NCBI RefSeq assembly: GCF_034702125.1 | Contig: NC_085876.1 | Location: 15,775,253-15,839,252, forward strand | Origin: Engraulis encrasicolus | Taxonomy: Eukaryota; Chordata; Actinopteri; Clupeiformes; Engraulidae | Direction of reading: 5' to 3' | DNA: 64,000 nucleotides | Shown: one piece after another, positions 24,201 through 33,480 of the stretch | How positions within the stretch are numbered: the stretch's first letter is position 1 | Layout of the letters: every line of letters begins with the position of its first letter | The notes under the pieces: model-generated | Seen by the model: the letters and a program-made list of their open reading frames with translations, nothing else | Told to the model about the DNA's origin: nothing | The model's database searches: none | Program-made: the position numbers and the translations under genes

Positions 24201-25216
24201 CACGAGATGTACTGTTCTGGCCAGGCATGCTGAAAGCCATCGACACTATGATTGGAAACTGCCTCATCTGCCTCGAGCGCCGGAACTCCGTCACCAAAGA
24301 GCCCATGATCGCGCATCCCATCCCAGAGCGGCCCTGGCAGGTAGTAGCCACAGACCTCTTCACCTGGAACAACAGTGAGTACATTGTCACAGTGGACTAC
24401 TACAGCCGATACTTTGAGGTTGAAAAGATCACCAGCCTCACAGCCTCAGCAGTCATCAAGAAGCTGAAAGCCACATTCGCCAGATTCGGCATACCCCAGA
24501 CCGTTGTCAGTGACAATGGGCCGTGCTACAGCGCTCAGGACTTCAAGGCCTTCAGTCATGCATGGGACTTTGAGCACATCACCAGCAGCCCCCTGTACCC
24601 ACAGAGCAACGGGCTGGCCGAGAAGACTGTGCAAACAGTCAAAGCCCTCATGGACAAAGCGCATGCACAGAAGTCAGACCCTTACCTCAGTTTACTGGAA
24701 TACCGCAACACTCCAGTAGATGGACTGAAGTCACCAGCGCAGCTGCTGATGAGCCGGCGCCTGCGCTCAGTCCTGCCCTCCACCGCGAAACAGCTGCAGC
24801 CAGAGCTCGCCTGCCGCGACACAGTCCGCACCAGGAGAGAGCTGTGTCAACGGCGACAGAAGCACTACTACGACAGGAACGCCAAAGCACTGCCTACGCT
24901 TCCTGCCGGTGCCACCATCCATCATCAGCTTCCAGATGGCAGGTGGAAACCTGCTGCTGTCATCCAGCCAGCCGACACACCACGGTCGTACAACATCGTC
25001 ACCAGTGAAGGACAGCATCTCCGGCGCAACCGGCGTCACCTTCTTCCCACGGCCGAGGACAGCACCAGCGAGGAGGAGATTCAACCGCAACACAGGTTTG
25101 ACCCTACAGACACTGAACCTGAACATTCACAACCAGACACTGATACTACACGCACACCACTTTCCAGCACGAGATCAGGACGCGTCATGAGACCAACAGC
25201 AAGAATGGACCTGTGA
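21251..25216 (+). CDS. Gag-Pol polyprotein of the Ty3/gypsy element
   Basis: A 1321-residue polyprotein that builds the particle and copies and integrates the element. I chose the ATG at 21251; the frame is open a little upstream but without an ATG. Order: Gag; two zinc knuckles at about residues 225-258 (second is CNKCKKPNHFAKVC, a clean CX2CX4HX4C); aspartic protease DTGAQ near 327; reverse transcriptase with IVDD at 23060-23071 (about residue 604); RNase H from about 750 (DVSKSGLG, later SDHKPLE); integrase zinc-binding H-H-C-C from about 970; then the D, D and E of the catalytic core in ATDLF (about 1033), SDNGP (about 1086) and NGLAEK (about 1122). The order is standard for Ty3/gypsy. 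No chromodomain or env was seen. No stops or frameshifts. Confidence 0.97.
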   Translation: MDHFNVPMPRMDWESTNLPQAWKKFRQHVELMFSGPLREKTEEEKCSYLLLWIGEKGRDVYSTWTLTADQRKKLKTYYDKFDTYVKPKANPIFARYQFHQRVQGEGEGIDQFITDLRLMIKDCNFRDEDDMIRDRIVFGTNSHKVREKLLCHGSELQLEKAINIARTHELSRQQLRSMDDSHTASTSAASHSAHAVSRKPSYAYKPDRQRQGRTTDGERTAGATKVCGACGGDHGRTGECPAKGRVCNKCKKPNHFAKVCRSSASQPQRQKPRYHPKKVHCVNETDDESSDELYIHTITKIHPDTTREQAFAEVELGKQRKKLKFKIDTGAQANIIPAETFHKVFGNTRLSPPDSTISGYGGQRLDIEGSCRLTCRYKDKAVTLGFDIVHAKNSPPVLGMRACLDLNMVKLVHMATAQPHTSITEEFADVFDGIGLFPGECTLRVKPDVTPVVCPPRRIPYALRARLKEELHEMERLGVIQKVTEPTEWVNALVVVEKPKTGKLRVCLDPRPLNKAIQRPHYPLPTLDDITPRLAGANFFSVLDARSGYWAIKLSHESSMLTTFNTVFGRYRFIRLPFGIISAQDEFQRRVDEAYEGLPGVAAIVDDILVYGRTREEHDANLRALLERTRERGIKLNREKSIICVPEVSYFGHKLTRDGIKPDPSKIKAINDMPPPNNKTELETILGMVTYLSRFAPKLSETTEPLRQLLKEGNEFVWDSNLDAVFQRVKDTLTREPGPVLTYYDHTKEVKLQVDVSKSGLGAVLLQDERPVAYASKALNEAEQNYAQIEKELYAVLFGCRKFHQYLYGRQVTVESDHKPLESIMRKPLSAAPPRLQRMILQLQRYDINITHKPGKQIPVADTLSRKSIACDEQSLCEGMDNHIHTVVRNAPVSDRKMAQIRMASAQDKQLSLLRQVIHSGWPEARKKCSPEIMEYWNHRDEISEADGILLKGEKIIVPHPLRTEMLSLIHSGHLGMEKSKQRARDVLFWPGMLKAIDTMIGNCLICLERRNSVTKEPMIAHPIPERPWQVVATDLFTWNNSEYIVTVDYYSRYFEVEKITSLTASAVIKKLKATFARFGIPQTVVSDNGPCYSAQDFKAFSHAWDFEHITSSPLYPQSNGLAEKTVQTVKALMDKAHAQKSDPYLSLLEYRNTPVDGLKSPAQLLMSRRLRSVLPSTAKQLQPELACRDTVRTRRELCQRRQKHYYDRNAKALPTLPAGATIHHQLPDGRWKPAAVIQPADTPRSYNIVTSEGQHLRRNRRHLLPTAEDSTSEEEIQPQHRFDPTDTEPEHSQPDTDTTRTPLSSTRSGRVMRPTARMDL

Positions 25217-25814
25217 AAACTGTTTTAAACCTGTGAACATGAAAAAAAAAAAATTCAATTCACAAAAGATAAGTCTGATAACACTTTCAAAAAAAAAAAA
25301 GGAAAACAGACTTTAAACAAAAATGAAAAGATGATTCACACAAAAAAAGACAGAAAAGAAAAGATGAATCACAAAAAAAGAAAGAAAAGAAAATGAAAAG
25401 ATTTTATTGTCATGATTGTATACACTGTATTGTTTTACGTGATTTGACATGATATATGGTAAGATGGTTTAATTATATTGCAGATGTGTTTATGCAATAA
25501 CAATGTTTTTCTTACAGCTACTGATGCATTTTGAAATGGACTGACAGACAACATGATTATTTAATATCTAATTTTGTGTGATTGATGTGACTGCATAATA
25601 TATTCTATGTGATTGATTTGATGACTTATTTTAACAGGTGATTGACTTGACATGTTATGGTAAATGTAATGCTTTAAAAGTTATTAATATATTTGGGCAA
25701 TAGAAGTATAGCTGTGAATTGAAATGGTACACTGTACATTAATTCGATATTTGCTGATTGTTTGTTGAATGTAAGGATTGACCTGTTGTGTTGATATGAC
25801 CAAGTTCTTGCTTT
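25217..25814 (+). other. 3' untranslated region of the Ty3/gypsy element
   Basis: A/T-rich sequence with poly-A and AAAGA-rich runs (25240-25400) between the polyprotein stop and the polypurine tract. No second open frame (no env) is visible. Confidence 0.8.
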
Positions 25815-25827
25815 AAAAGAAGGGGGA
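25815..25827 (+). promoter_or_regulatory. Polypurine tract of the Ty3/gypsy element
   Basis: AAAAGAAGGGGGA ends directly at the 3' LTR. Purine-only and in the correct position to prime plus-strand DNA synthesis. Confidence 0.9.
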
Positions 25828-26022
25828 TGTAACATATGCATGTTTACGTAGTGCCCCCACCACGTCAATGCAATGTATGTGCCTTACATATTGAGTGCGC
25901 CCCTGGCGGCCCGGTGTATTATACCAGTGAATAAATCAGTTAGATTCAGATCAGTGATCGCTCCGTTTGATGTTTGTTTATTTGGACACTTATATGTCAA
26001 TAGACACAACAAGAACATTACA
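25828..26022 (+). repeat. 3' LTR of the Ty3/gypsy element
   Basis: 195 bp, identical by eye to 21015-21209. Followed by the target duplication AAACG. Confidence 0.97.
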
Positions 26023-26509
26023 AAACGGTTCAGTCACAAATGGACCTCTTGTGGGACATGCGCTGACCTCTTGAAAAAGGCACTTCAAGACAGAATGGGA
26101 AAACGCCATAGACCCAGCCCTGTCGTTTTTACACACCTGCCATTTAAAAAGTAATGGGAGTTGGGAGATGAAACTTTGACAATTTGTAGACATCCCATAG
26201 AGCTCGCCAACAACGCGTCAACTAAACTTCTAGGTGAGGGTGTTGATGTTTTATGACCGAAAAAGCCTCCTACACTCTAATCTCTAGAGTGGCGGAACCT
26301 TGGTTCATGAAGGTTCTACCATTGTTTTCAATGGGGACCCAAACTTGCACAAAATCGCCAAAAACGGGAAAACGACAAGAGACACGGACAAGCCTATTAA
26401 TAGAAATGATCTCCAAGCCGAGCCGGTCGTTTTAGTGTTTGAACGGTGTCTCTATCTCGAAAGGCCTAGGAGGAGATCCATTTTCTATTTTTGCTGCCCT
26501 GCACAAGAA

Positions 26510-26790
26510 CGATAAACAGGACTTAGAGATTACTAGAATCGGGCCTTGCTCTGCAAGCCCGCTTAATAAACTGTTCTTAGGGATTACTATAAGCGGGACT
26601 TGCTCTGCAAGCCCGCTTAATGATCTGAAGAAATTCCAGCCTTGAGTTTAGTAAGCCCCAAACTAAAGTACTACCACTGTCACACAGCCACATGCATATT
26701 TACTTTACAGTGGTTACTGCATACAGTACTCATATTGACTCCATCAGTGTAATTGTTGGATGGGGAAATGCCAAAAAATTTACTTAGATA
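26510..26790. other. Right flank of the duplication with two GCAAGCCCGCTT motifs
   Basis: CTTGCTCTGCAAGCCCGCTT occurs twice (around 26549-26568 and 26601-26620). Its inverted form AAGCGGGCTTGC occurs near the start of both tandem copies (about 18188 and 20228). This hints that the duplicated unit belongs to a repeat bounded by inverted motifs. No gene. Confidence 0.55.
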
Positions 26791-26791
26791 C

Positions 26792-27060
26792 CAGGGCCAT
26801 AATCAGACATTTTTAAATACCGAAGTCTACTGTGTGCTGTAATGCATACTGTACATTTAGAATGCTTTAAACACTTGAGTCAAACTCTTAAGTTTATTTT
26901 CATTAATCATTGCCTTGAGTACAAATGGGGGTGGTGTATACAGACTGAATTTATCATCGTTGATTATATATCGATTTTCATAATAGATACATTTTACATT
27001 ACTGAAAAATAATACCGAGGACATGACCTCTGTGTCCTCAATGGTAGTTACGGCCATGTT
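26792..27060. repeat. Dispersed repeat with GGCC(G/A)TAA ends (copy A, uninterrupted)
   Basis: Runs from CAGGGCCATAATCAGAC to TAGTTACGGCCATG. A diverged second copy lies at 32655-33320. The ends are inverted (GGCCGTAAC against GTTACGGCC in copy B), so this is probably a MITE. It preserves the empty site for the hAT insertion in copy B. No coding frame. Confidence 0.8.
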
Positions 27061-27284
27061 TAGTACACCCCTAAGTGACAAACACTACACATGCACATGC
27101 GCACATACACATTCGCACTTGGGCACACATGCACCCATGCAGGCACGCATGCAGCCACACACACACACACATACACACCAGTATGGGTAGGAAATTAATT
27201 CCAATTTTTATTTTATATTTCCACCAGTTTAACACACTCATGGTCACACACACACCACTACACAGACACACACAGACACAGACA

Positions 27285-27286
27285 CA

Positions 27287-27336
<50 letters not shown>
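27285..27336. repeat. CA microsatellite left of an interspersed element
   Basis: CA array ending where the element at 27337 starts. CA repeats resume beyond the element's right end at about 28546. Further CA-rich sequence lies at 27090-27170. Confidence 0.93.
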
Positions 27337-27338
<2 letters not shown>

Positions 27339-28545
27339 GCCGCTGACAGGTTTGGCTGGGCCCGGGACAAAAAATATCAATGGGCCCCCCTTCCTCCAAA
27401 CACCCCACCCCACCAAAAAAAAAAAAAAAAACGCATACAATAATTCCATAGTAAATGATCTATCCATCCAATTATCCATGCATTTTTGCAAACATTTATT
27501 TAGAAATGAAACAAAATAAATAGGATTCACATCATTAATAACACAAGTGTACGTGTAATTTACTTTAGCAATTTGAGGGCTTGCACATCAAAACGTGCCT
27601 GACTGAATCAGCTCTAGTTTGCTAAACTGACTTCAAGTGACGTGTGATGACAGTGAACAAGTGAGCAGCACACCAAAGACGTCAGTCTTCCCACACCAGG
27701 AATAGCCAAACACAGGAACAAGTCAAGTTGCAGAAATGTATATGCAAAACGGATGTACACTGTTTCTCCCCACAAAGTTAACAGGTTGATAAAGTGTTAG
27801 CATTTGCGCTAAGCGGGATTTATACGCGCTAAGCGAAATAGCGTTGCATAAAATAATAGCGCTGTTTTAAAAGTTCTCCCTTGCCCTCTCCTTGCGCGCG
27901 ACGCAATTTCTCATCATGTTATGATTGGGGCTAATGTGCATATTCCTAGCTAAGGTCACAGATGGTCAGATTTGAAATACAATTTTACTAAGCTGTGGTT
28001 ATAAAATGATACGACTGTGTGACTGATCATGTTTAAACATGAATTCTGCAGTGCAGTGCTTGTCTGTTTATGAAGGGAAACTTTTGCTTTGTTAGTGTCC
28101 TCTGCTATTGTTAGTACCTGCATCATCTGAAGAACTTTTTACTGAAATCCTGGGGCTTCTGGTGTCTTCATCTATTTTTCTCCTATCCTTCATTTTCTGC
28201 CCTCCTGGTTTGAACGACTGCTTCTTCAGACAACTTGGCAAATTGGCACGAGCCGCGTTAAGTTGAAGCCGTTTTTTTCTTTCTCGTAATGACCGACCAA
28301 ACCATTTGTGCACTGGGGGTGGGGGAGGTGGGGGTTCTTGATCCTTTTTAAGGGCAGGAAAGGCAAAATATCTGCATCATTTATTTAATGTAAATATAGC
28401 GCAATCTCCCTCTCTCAAAAACCATCTTATTTTTTTAATTAATTAGAACCATTAATCACAAACTTAATGAGAGCCCAGTTCTGGGCCCCCCTATCCCAGG
28501 GCCCGGGACAAAAAGCCCTTTTGTCCCCCCCTGCCGGCGGGCCTG
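27337..28545 (+). mobile_element. hAT-like element of the GGGCCCGGGAC family inside a CA repeat
   Basis: Starts CAGGGCCGCTGACAGG and ends CCTGCCGGCGGGCCTG, imperfect inverted repeats. Both ends carry GGGCCCGGGACAAAA just inside. CA repeats flank both sides, so an exact target duplication cannot be read. No transposase. An open frame on the minus strand (28092-28313) shows no motif I recognise. A 150-base relative is at 2466-2615. Confidence 0.7.
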
Positions 28546-28936
28546 CACACACACACTCGCTCACACACATATACTGAGAACCAAGCACATACCATACAGC
28601 ACATCGAACTAAAGGTGATGGATTCTAGGGAGAAGCGGTGGCTTGCAAGTCCATAAATAAGGGAATTAATAACCAGCTGACTTACAAATAGCAGCTAAAT
28701 ATTACCTACCGCCCATGAAGGCCAAATAAAACATTGCATGTAGCTTTTGCAGCCAAACACCCCACACCGACAATAAAACAGACAAACAATAAGAAGAGAA
28801 AATGAAAGCAAGAAAGTACATAAAGAAACAATTAATAAAACCCACATAACACATGGATATGTTGGGAGTGAGCCATTCATCAGAGTGGGGAAAGGGCAAA
28901 ATCCAGTGGAGAAATAGACACTGTTAGGGTTTTCAG
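28546..28936. other. Unassigned sequence
   Basis: Short CA-rich start, then AT-rich sequence. No gene recognised. Open frames on the minus strand between 28695 and 29045 lack motifs and overlap the adjoining MITE. Confidence 0.4.
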
Positions 28937-29243
28937 GCCGACCAGAACAGAGCTGGGGCCGGTGCCCACACCAGTTACGTTCAGCACTAAAGTGCTTATC
29001 TGTGAACCGCCTGTGTTCATACTGGGCTCTGCACTTTTTCCGCAAGTGACTGTGTTACGCGGATGAACCTGTTGACGGTCACGTTGTCGTCATGGTTAGC
29101 GGAGAAAAAAACAAGTATTTTGCGGTTAGCATTGCGAACCAACTTTCCGGTTCGCGAACGCTGAGATCTGTGGCGTGAACATGATGGCAGTTAACTACAA
29201 TTAGGTGCGGGAACGGGCACCGGCACAGTTCTCAGTTGGCCTA
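28937..29243. mobile_element. MITE with GCCGGTGCCC ends (copy 1)
   Basis: GGGCCGGTGCCCACAC at the left returns as GGGCACCGGCAC at the right, in a longer imperfect inverted frame (GGCCGAC...CAGTTGGCC). The interior has recurring CGGTTCGCGAAC-like palindromes. A second copy is at 34458-34720. Confidence 0.75.
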
Positions 29244-29274
29244 AATGCGCCATGTGAGGCCTTTTCATCTAGGG

Positions 29275-29775
29275 CAGTGGTTCTCAACCTCGACCCCTTG
29301 ACACCCCTTTGACCTCATCATAAGCCTGCCAATGCCCCCCTTAGTGCTAAAACAATGTAACTGAGCATCCCCCCATCAGCGACTAAAACAATGTTACTGA
29401 GCACCCCCCCCCCTTAGTACTAAAACAATGTAACTGAGCACCCCCCCCCCCCTTAGTACTAAAACAATGTAACTGAGCACCCCCCCCCCTTAGTACTAAA
29501 ACAATGTAACTGAGCACCCCCCCCCCCCCCCCCTTAGTACTAAAACAATGTAACTGAGCACTCCCCCAACAGAAATTGGTCAGAGCCCATTTCAAACCAG
29601 AGCTGAGCTCACTCCACCCACCCAATTGCTCCAGGGTATCAGGGATCCAGACCAAAAATGAATTACAAAGTAATTAATGTGGTCTGGTAAAACCAGGCTC
29701 CCCCCAAACAGTATTTTTCTTAACCAAGGGCTATCTAACACCCCCAGGGGCTCTAGAGCCCCCTTTGAGAAACTG
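29275..29775. mobile_element. hAT-type MITE, CAGTGGTTCTCAA family (copy 3), internally expanded
   Basis: Starts CAGTGGTTCTCAACC, ends TTTGAGAAACTG. Flanks ATCTAGGG (29267-29274) and ACCTAGGG (29776-29783) differ at one base. Its middle (about 29340-29565) is a tandem of 40-60-base units containing CTTAGTACTAAAACAATG, separated by poly-C runs of varying length. This makes it more than twice the length of copy 1. Confidence 0.83.
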
Positions 29776-29783
29776 ACCTAGGG

Positions 29784-31005
29784 AGAACACGGTAAATGTA
29801 GCAGTGTAAACGAAACACTTCGAGACCAACACAATGAGTGTTACAGTGTATTCAACTCTCTAAGTGTTGAATTGGTAGTCCACAAATGACTGTGTGGATG
29901 GTTCTGACTTATCGTTGCAGTACAAACGTCTCTACCAACCAGGGGTCAGAGACCTAAAATCAGCGTGTCTTGTGTGAATTAAATCACAATTATACAGATA
30001 AATTGAGGCATCTTAGCGCCTGAGGATAAATTGAGGCATCTTACGACCTAGCTCCTTTCTATCTCATGATGGAGAAGTAAGGACCTCCTGACTTACAAGG
30101 CCTTCAAGGACATTGAGGCATCTGTAAATGTAACAAGCCTGGAGTGAAATGAAGATATCCGTAGAGCCTATAGTCAATTGAATATAATATAATATCTGTA
30201 CAGCTCACCTGGCTTAAGGTCACTGGAGCTCTCTGTGAGACACATGTATAGCTTATATTCCCCATTGAGTATATCTGTGAAACTCATCTGGCTTACAGGC
30301 CAATGATGTTCTCAGTAATACACTTCTACTCCAGGCTGTCTTTGTATGGAGCGTTAACGTCTGATGATAGAGGTCAACCTTTAAGAAGGATTACATTCAG
30401 GATTTCAGGCTGGTGATGATGAGCCCTGGTCTTCTGGTGCTGAGAAGGAGCCTTAGGGACTCATCACAAGGACAATCTATACAGGTCACTGTACAAATGG
30501 AGACCAGCCAATTCATTGACTGCCATTGCTAGAAAAAAGCGATATTCACACACTGCCTGCAAGATGTTAAATGTCCCTTTTTAAAGGCTAATGTTAGTTG
30601 ATTGAGTGAATGTGGACATGAGGGAGCGCATATGTGTTTCTGCATTCATACTGTACAGCATTTTTGAAGTTGAATAAGAAGTCAGTAGTAGACTGAGAGA
30701 AGCCTACAGCAATAATGTGATGATATAGCCAGTTAATGACACATAACAGCTTTATGCATCTTAATTTGTATCTTTTTTGTATCTTGTATTTTGTGTCTTA
30801 ATGGTGGTAATGTAAACTATACAGTAATCTCTTTCTTGTTTCCTCATACTATGTCAAAATGCCAGAGGATTTAACACCTTAACATTTTCAATAATAATCT
30901 CAAAATTTCAAGCTAAACATTTACGAAGAAAATACTGGCAATGCTTGCATTTGAACATGAATGTATTTACGTAGGCTACTATTGTGATTTGACCCCAAAG
31001 CCTTG
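29784..31005. other. Unassigned sequence
   Basis: No gene seen. A phrase around AAATTGAGGCATCTTA recurs at about 30001 and 30026, and short related phrases (GGCTTA...AGGTC/CAATGATGTTCTC) recur to 30320. This suggests an old, degenerate tandem. Confidence 0.4.
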
Positions 31006-31008
31006 ACA

Positions 31009-31010
<2 letters not shown>

Positions 31011-31050
<40 letters not shown>

Positions 31051-31051
31051 G

Positions 31052-31091
<40 letters not shown>

Positions 31092-31108
31092 TGTGTGTGT
31101 GTGTGCGT
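31011..31108. repeat. GT/GC compound microsatellite
   Basis: GT repeats grading into GTGC tetramers (about 31053-31090) and back to GT. Confidence 0.95.
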
Positions 31109-31329
31109 GCCTGTTTGATTTTTGGTCTGTGGTCTCCCGTCCTGCACAGCGGTGTGTTGTTTACAGGTCAGTTTGATTGCTGACCTGCTGTGAGACGAAT
31201 CTCCAGGTTGCAGCCACGGGGGCTCAGAGCGCCGTCAGAAGCACACAGCCACACGTCTCGCAAATTACACAAGGAACCTGAATAACACAGCCACATGTCT
31301 TCCTATTGACATCACGTCAGAGCAGAGGA

Positions 31330-32050
31330 GGGGGAGAAGTGAGTTGGCGGAGGGTGCAGGGTAGTATGCAGTGGTGAGGATGGGTGTGCTAGGGGAAGGA
31401 TGGGCTGGAGCTAGAGATTGGGCTAAAGAGGTGGATGATGGGGTAGGAGAGGAAAGGGGTGGGTAGAGGGTGGTTAGGAGGTGTAGGTGGGTATGGGTGG
31501 GTGGTGGTGTTGTAGGAGAGGAAAGGGGTGGGTAGTGGGTGGATAGGATGTTGGCTGTAGCTGAGCCCATAAGAGAGACGGGTAGTGGGGGGTGGGTTTC
31601 AAGTTTATTTATTTAACACAGGTACAGCATATATTAATAGCATTTTTAAAGTAAAAAATGCAAAGTAAACAAGATTATAGCCGTAGGGCTAATTTCCATC
31701 TTTAGTCCCTTTGGGTAGTGGGTCGTTAGGATGTTGGCTGTGGCTGAGCCCATAGGCGGGATGGATGATGGGGGTAGGAGAGGAAAGGGGTGGGTAGTGG
31801 GTGGTTAGGATGTTGACTGTAGCTGAGGCCATAGGAGGGATGGATGGTAAGGGTAAGAGAGACGGCTGTGGCTGAGAATGGGAATACAGGTAGGGGGGTG
31901 ATTAGGAGGTAGAGGTGGGGATGGATGGATGGGTGGTGGGGTTGTGGCCATAGGAGGGATGGGTGCTGGGATTGTGGCCATAGGAGGGATGGGTGCTGGG
32001 ATTGGAGAGATGGCTGCTGCTGAGGCTGGGAATGGAGGGGGGATGATTTC
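31330..32050. repeat. G-rich minisatellite split by a short interspersed insertion
   Basis: Units containing GGGTAGTGGGTGG, AGGATGTTGGCTGTAGCTGAG and CATAGGAGGGATGG recur with varying spacing on both sides of a different sequence at about 31597-31712. That insertion starts TTTCAAGTTTATTTATTTAACA and ends GCTAATTTCCATC, a phrase of a common fish interspersed type. It appears flanked by GGGTAGTGGG on both sides, which may be a target duplication or simply the minisatellite unit. Confidence 0.75.
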
Positions 32051-32140
32051 TGGACAGGCATTATTAGGGACAGCTGTCAGCTCAGGGGCCCTCTGGGCGG
32101 GACACTAATGAAGGCTAGCGGGACAGACGAGTGCAGGCAG

Positions 32141-32221
32141 ACACACACACACACACACATCCACAGACGAATGGATGGGAACGGACAGCAGATAACGTTC
32201 ATGCGCGCGCACACACACACA

Positions 32222-32256
<35 letters not shown>

Positions 32257-32257
32257 A
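32141..32257. repeat. Short CA and CT arrays
   Basis: Two CA runs (32141-32159, 32208-32257), the second interrupted by a CT run. No gene. Confidence 0.9.
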
Positions 32258-32509
32258 GATGGATGGGCCATGGATACAAGGGGCGTGAGTAATGGAACGG
32301 CCCCTGCCATTCGCCGATGGACGGTCTAACAATTGGATTCCCGTCCCCTCGTGGGTGAGAAATGATCAGCCGGCCGGGGAGGCTGAGGCCCAGACTGCTG
32401 CTGATGCTGATGCTGCTGATGCTGCTGCTGCCTGGTTGGCTGGTGTGTCTCGCACTGAACACTGACTTTGTGAAGAACAACAAACATCAGTAACTTCAGA
32501 ACATCAGGG

Positions 32510-32640
32510 GGTTTTGAACCTATCACCTACCAGTCAACGCTCCAGTTTGAGCATGGGAGGTGCAGTACGGTACCGCTGAGGCTTCGGGAGGGAAGTTCTA
32601 CTGCCAAACTCTGCTAGTTGGCATCCATTAGACAAGCAAT
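32510..32640 (-). repeat. Diverged tRNA-derived repeat
   Basis: GCAGTACGGTACCGCTGAGGC and CTGCTAGTTGGCATCC resemble the units at 57137-57593. TTTTGAACCTATCACC sits where those units have their B-box-like segment. It is a degenerate single copy, probably of the same family. Confidence 0.5.
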
Positions 32641-32654
32641 GAAAGACATTGAAG

Positions 32655-33320
32655 CAGGGCCGTAACCAGACATTTTCAAATACAGAGGTCAAATACTGCG
32701 TGCTGTACTGCATACTGTACATTTAGAATGCTTCAGACACTTCAGTCAAACTCTTCAGTTTGTTTTCATTAATCACTGCCTTGAGGATAAATGGGGGTGG
32801 CATATACAAATTGAATTCATCATTGTTGATCATATATAGATTTTCATTATAGATACATTTTACATTACTGAAAAAAATGAAGAGAACATGACCTCTGTGT
32901 CCTCAATGTTAGATACTAGTGGTGTCAACAATAATCGATTTGGCAATGCAATGCAATGCGGGGCATGGACAATTCAATTCAATGCGGCAAGTTCCAGAAT
33001 TGATGCGGCAAATTTCTTAAGTTTCAAATACTTCCGTGGATATTTCAGGAGCAAATGAATGTTAAATTCAATAAAAGCACTTCAAAGCATTGAAAACGGC
33101 AAGACTGATACAGAAAACAACCAATAAAATGTTGCTCAGTATCTGACTACTTGTATTGCCTCATCATGACTGATGAAACATTTGCTTTGCTTTCAGTAGA
33201 AATGTAATGCATTGCAATGCATCGTAGAATTGAATCAAATAGAATCGAAACCTCCCGAATCGTAATCGAATCGAATCGTGAGGGCAGTGCCAATGCACAC
33301 CACTAGTAGTTACGGCCATG
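32655..33320. repeat. Dispersed repeat with GGCCGTAAC ends (copy B, interrupted)
   Basis: Matches 26792-27060 with many base changes from AGGGCCGTAACCAG to GTTACGGCCATG. A hAT-type MITE is inserted at 32917-33305. Confidence 0.8.
32917..33305. mobile_element. hAT-type MITE, TAGTGGTGT family (copy 2), inserted in a dispersed repeat
   Basis: Ends TAGTGGTGT and ACACCACTA. It is the same family as 16190-16602 but reversed. Flanks TTAGATAC (32909-32916) and GTAGTTAC (33306-33313) match at six of eight bases. The uninterrupted host copy at 27043-27055 reads AATGGTAGTTACG, which shows that GTAGTTAC was the original target and the left flank has mutated. Confidence 0.88.
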
Positions 33321-33480
33321 CATAGGAGAGAGATATGGAGGCTGAGGCTGAGGCTGTAGCAGCCAGGTTTGGCACTGCGCTGCTCGTCACAGCAGTCTGT
33401 CTCACACTGACTTTGTGAAATTGAAACGTCTAGAACTCAAGAACTGCAGGGGATTAGAGGTTAGCTAGGAGTAGTTTAAG

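Larger units (their letters stand above)
21015..26022 (+). mobile_element. Complete Ty3/gypsy LTR retrotransposon
   Basis: It has two 195-bp LTRs identical by eye, a primer-binding site, one open Gag-Pol frame, a polypurine tract, and a 5-bp target duplication AAACG (21010-21014 and 26023-26027). The empty site is preserved in the left tandem copy. Identical LTRs and an unbroken frame mean a recent insertion that may be competent. Two CCHC knuckles with gag and pol in one frame recall the Mag-type lineages, but clade placement needs a tree. Confidence 0.97.
20193..26509. repeat. Tandem duplication, right copy, interrupted by an LTR retrotransposon
   Basis: Matches 18153-20173 from ATAACTAGATTGCATT to CCTGCACAAGAA. 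It contains only two of the 135-base tRNA-like units and lacks the hAT MITE. It carries a 5-kb Ty3/gypsy element (21015-26022) at the point where the left copy reads straight through. Confidence 0.92.
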
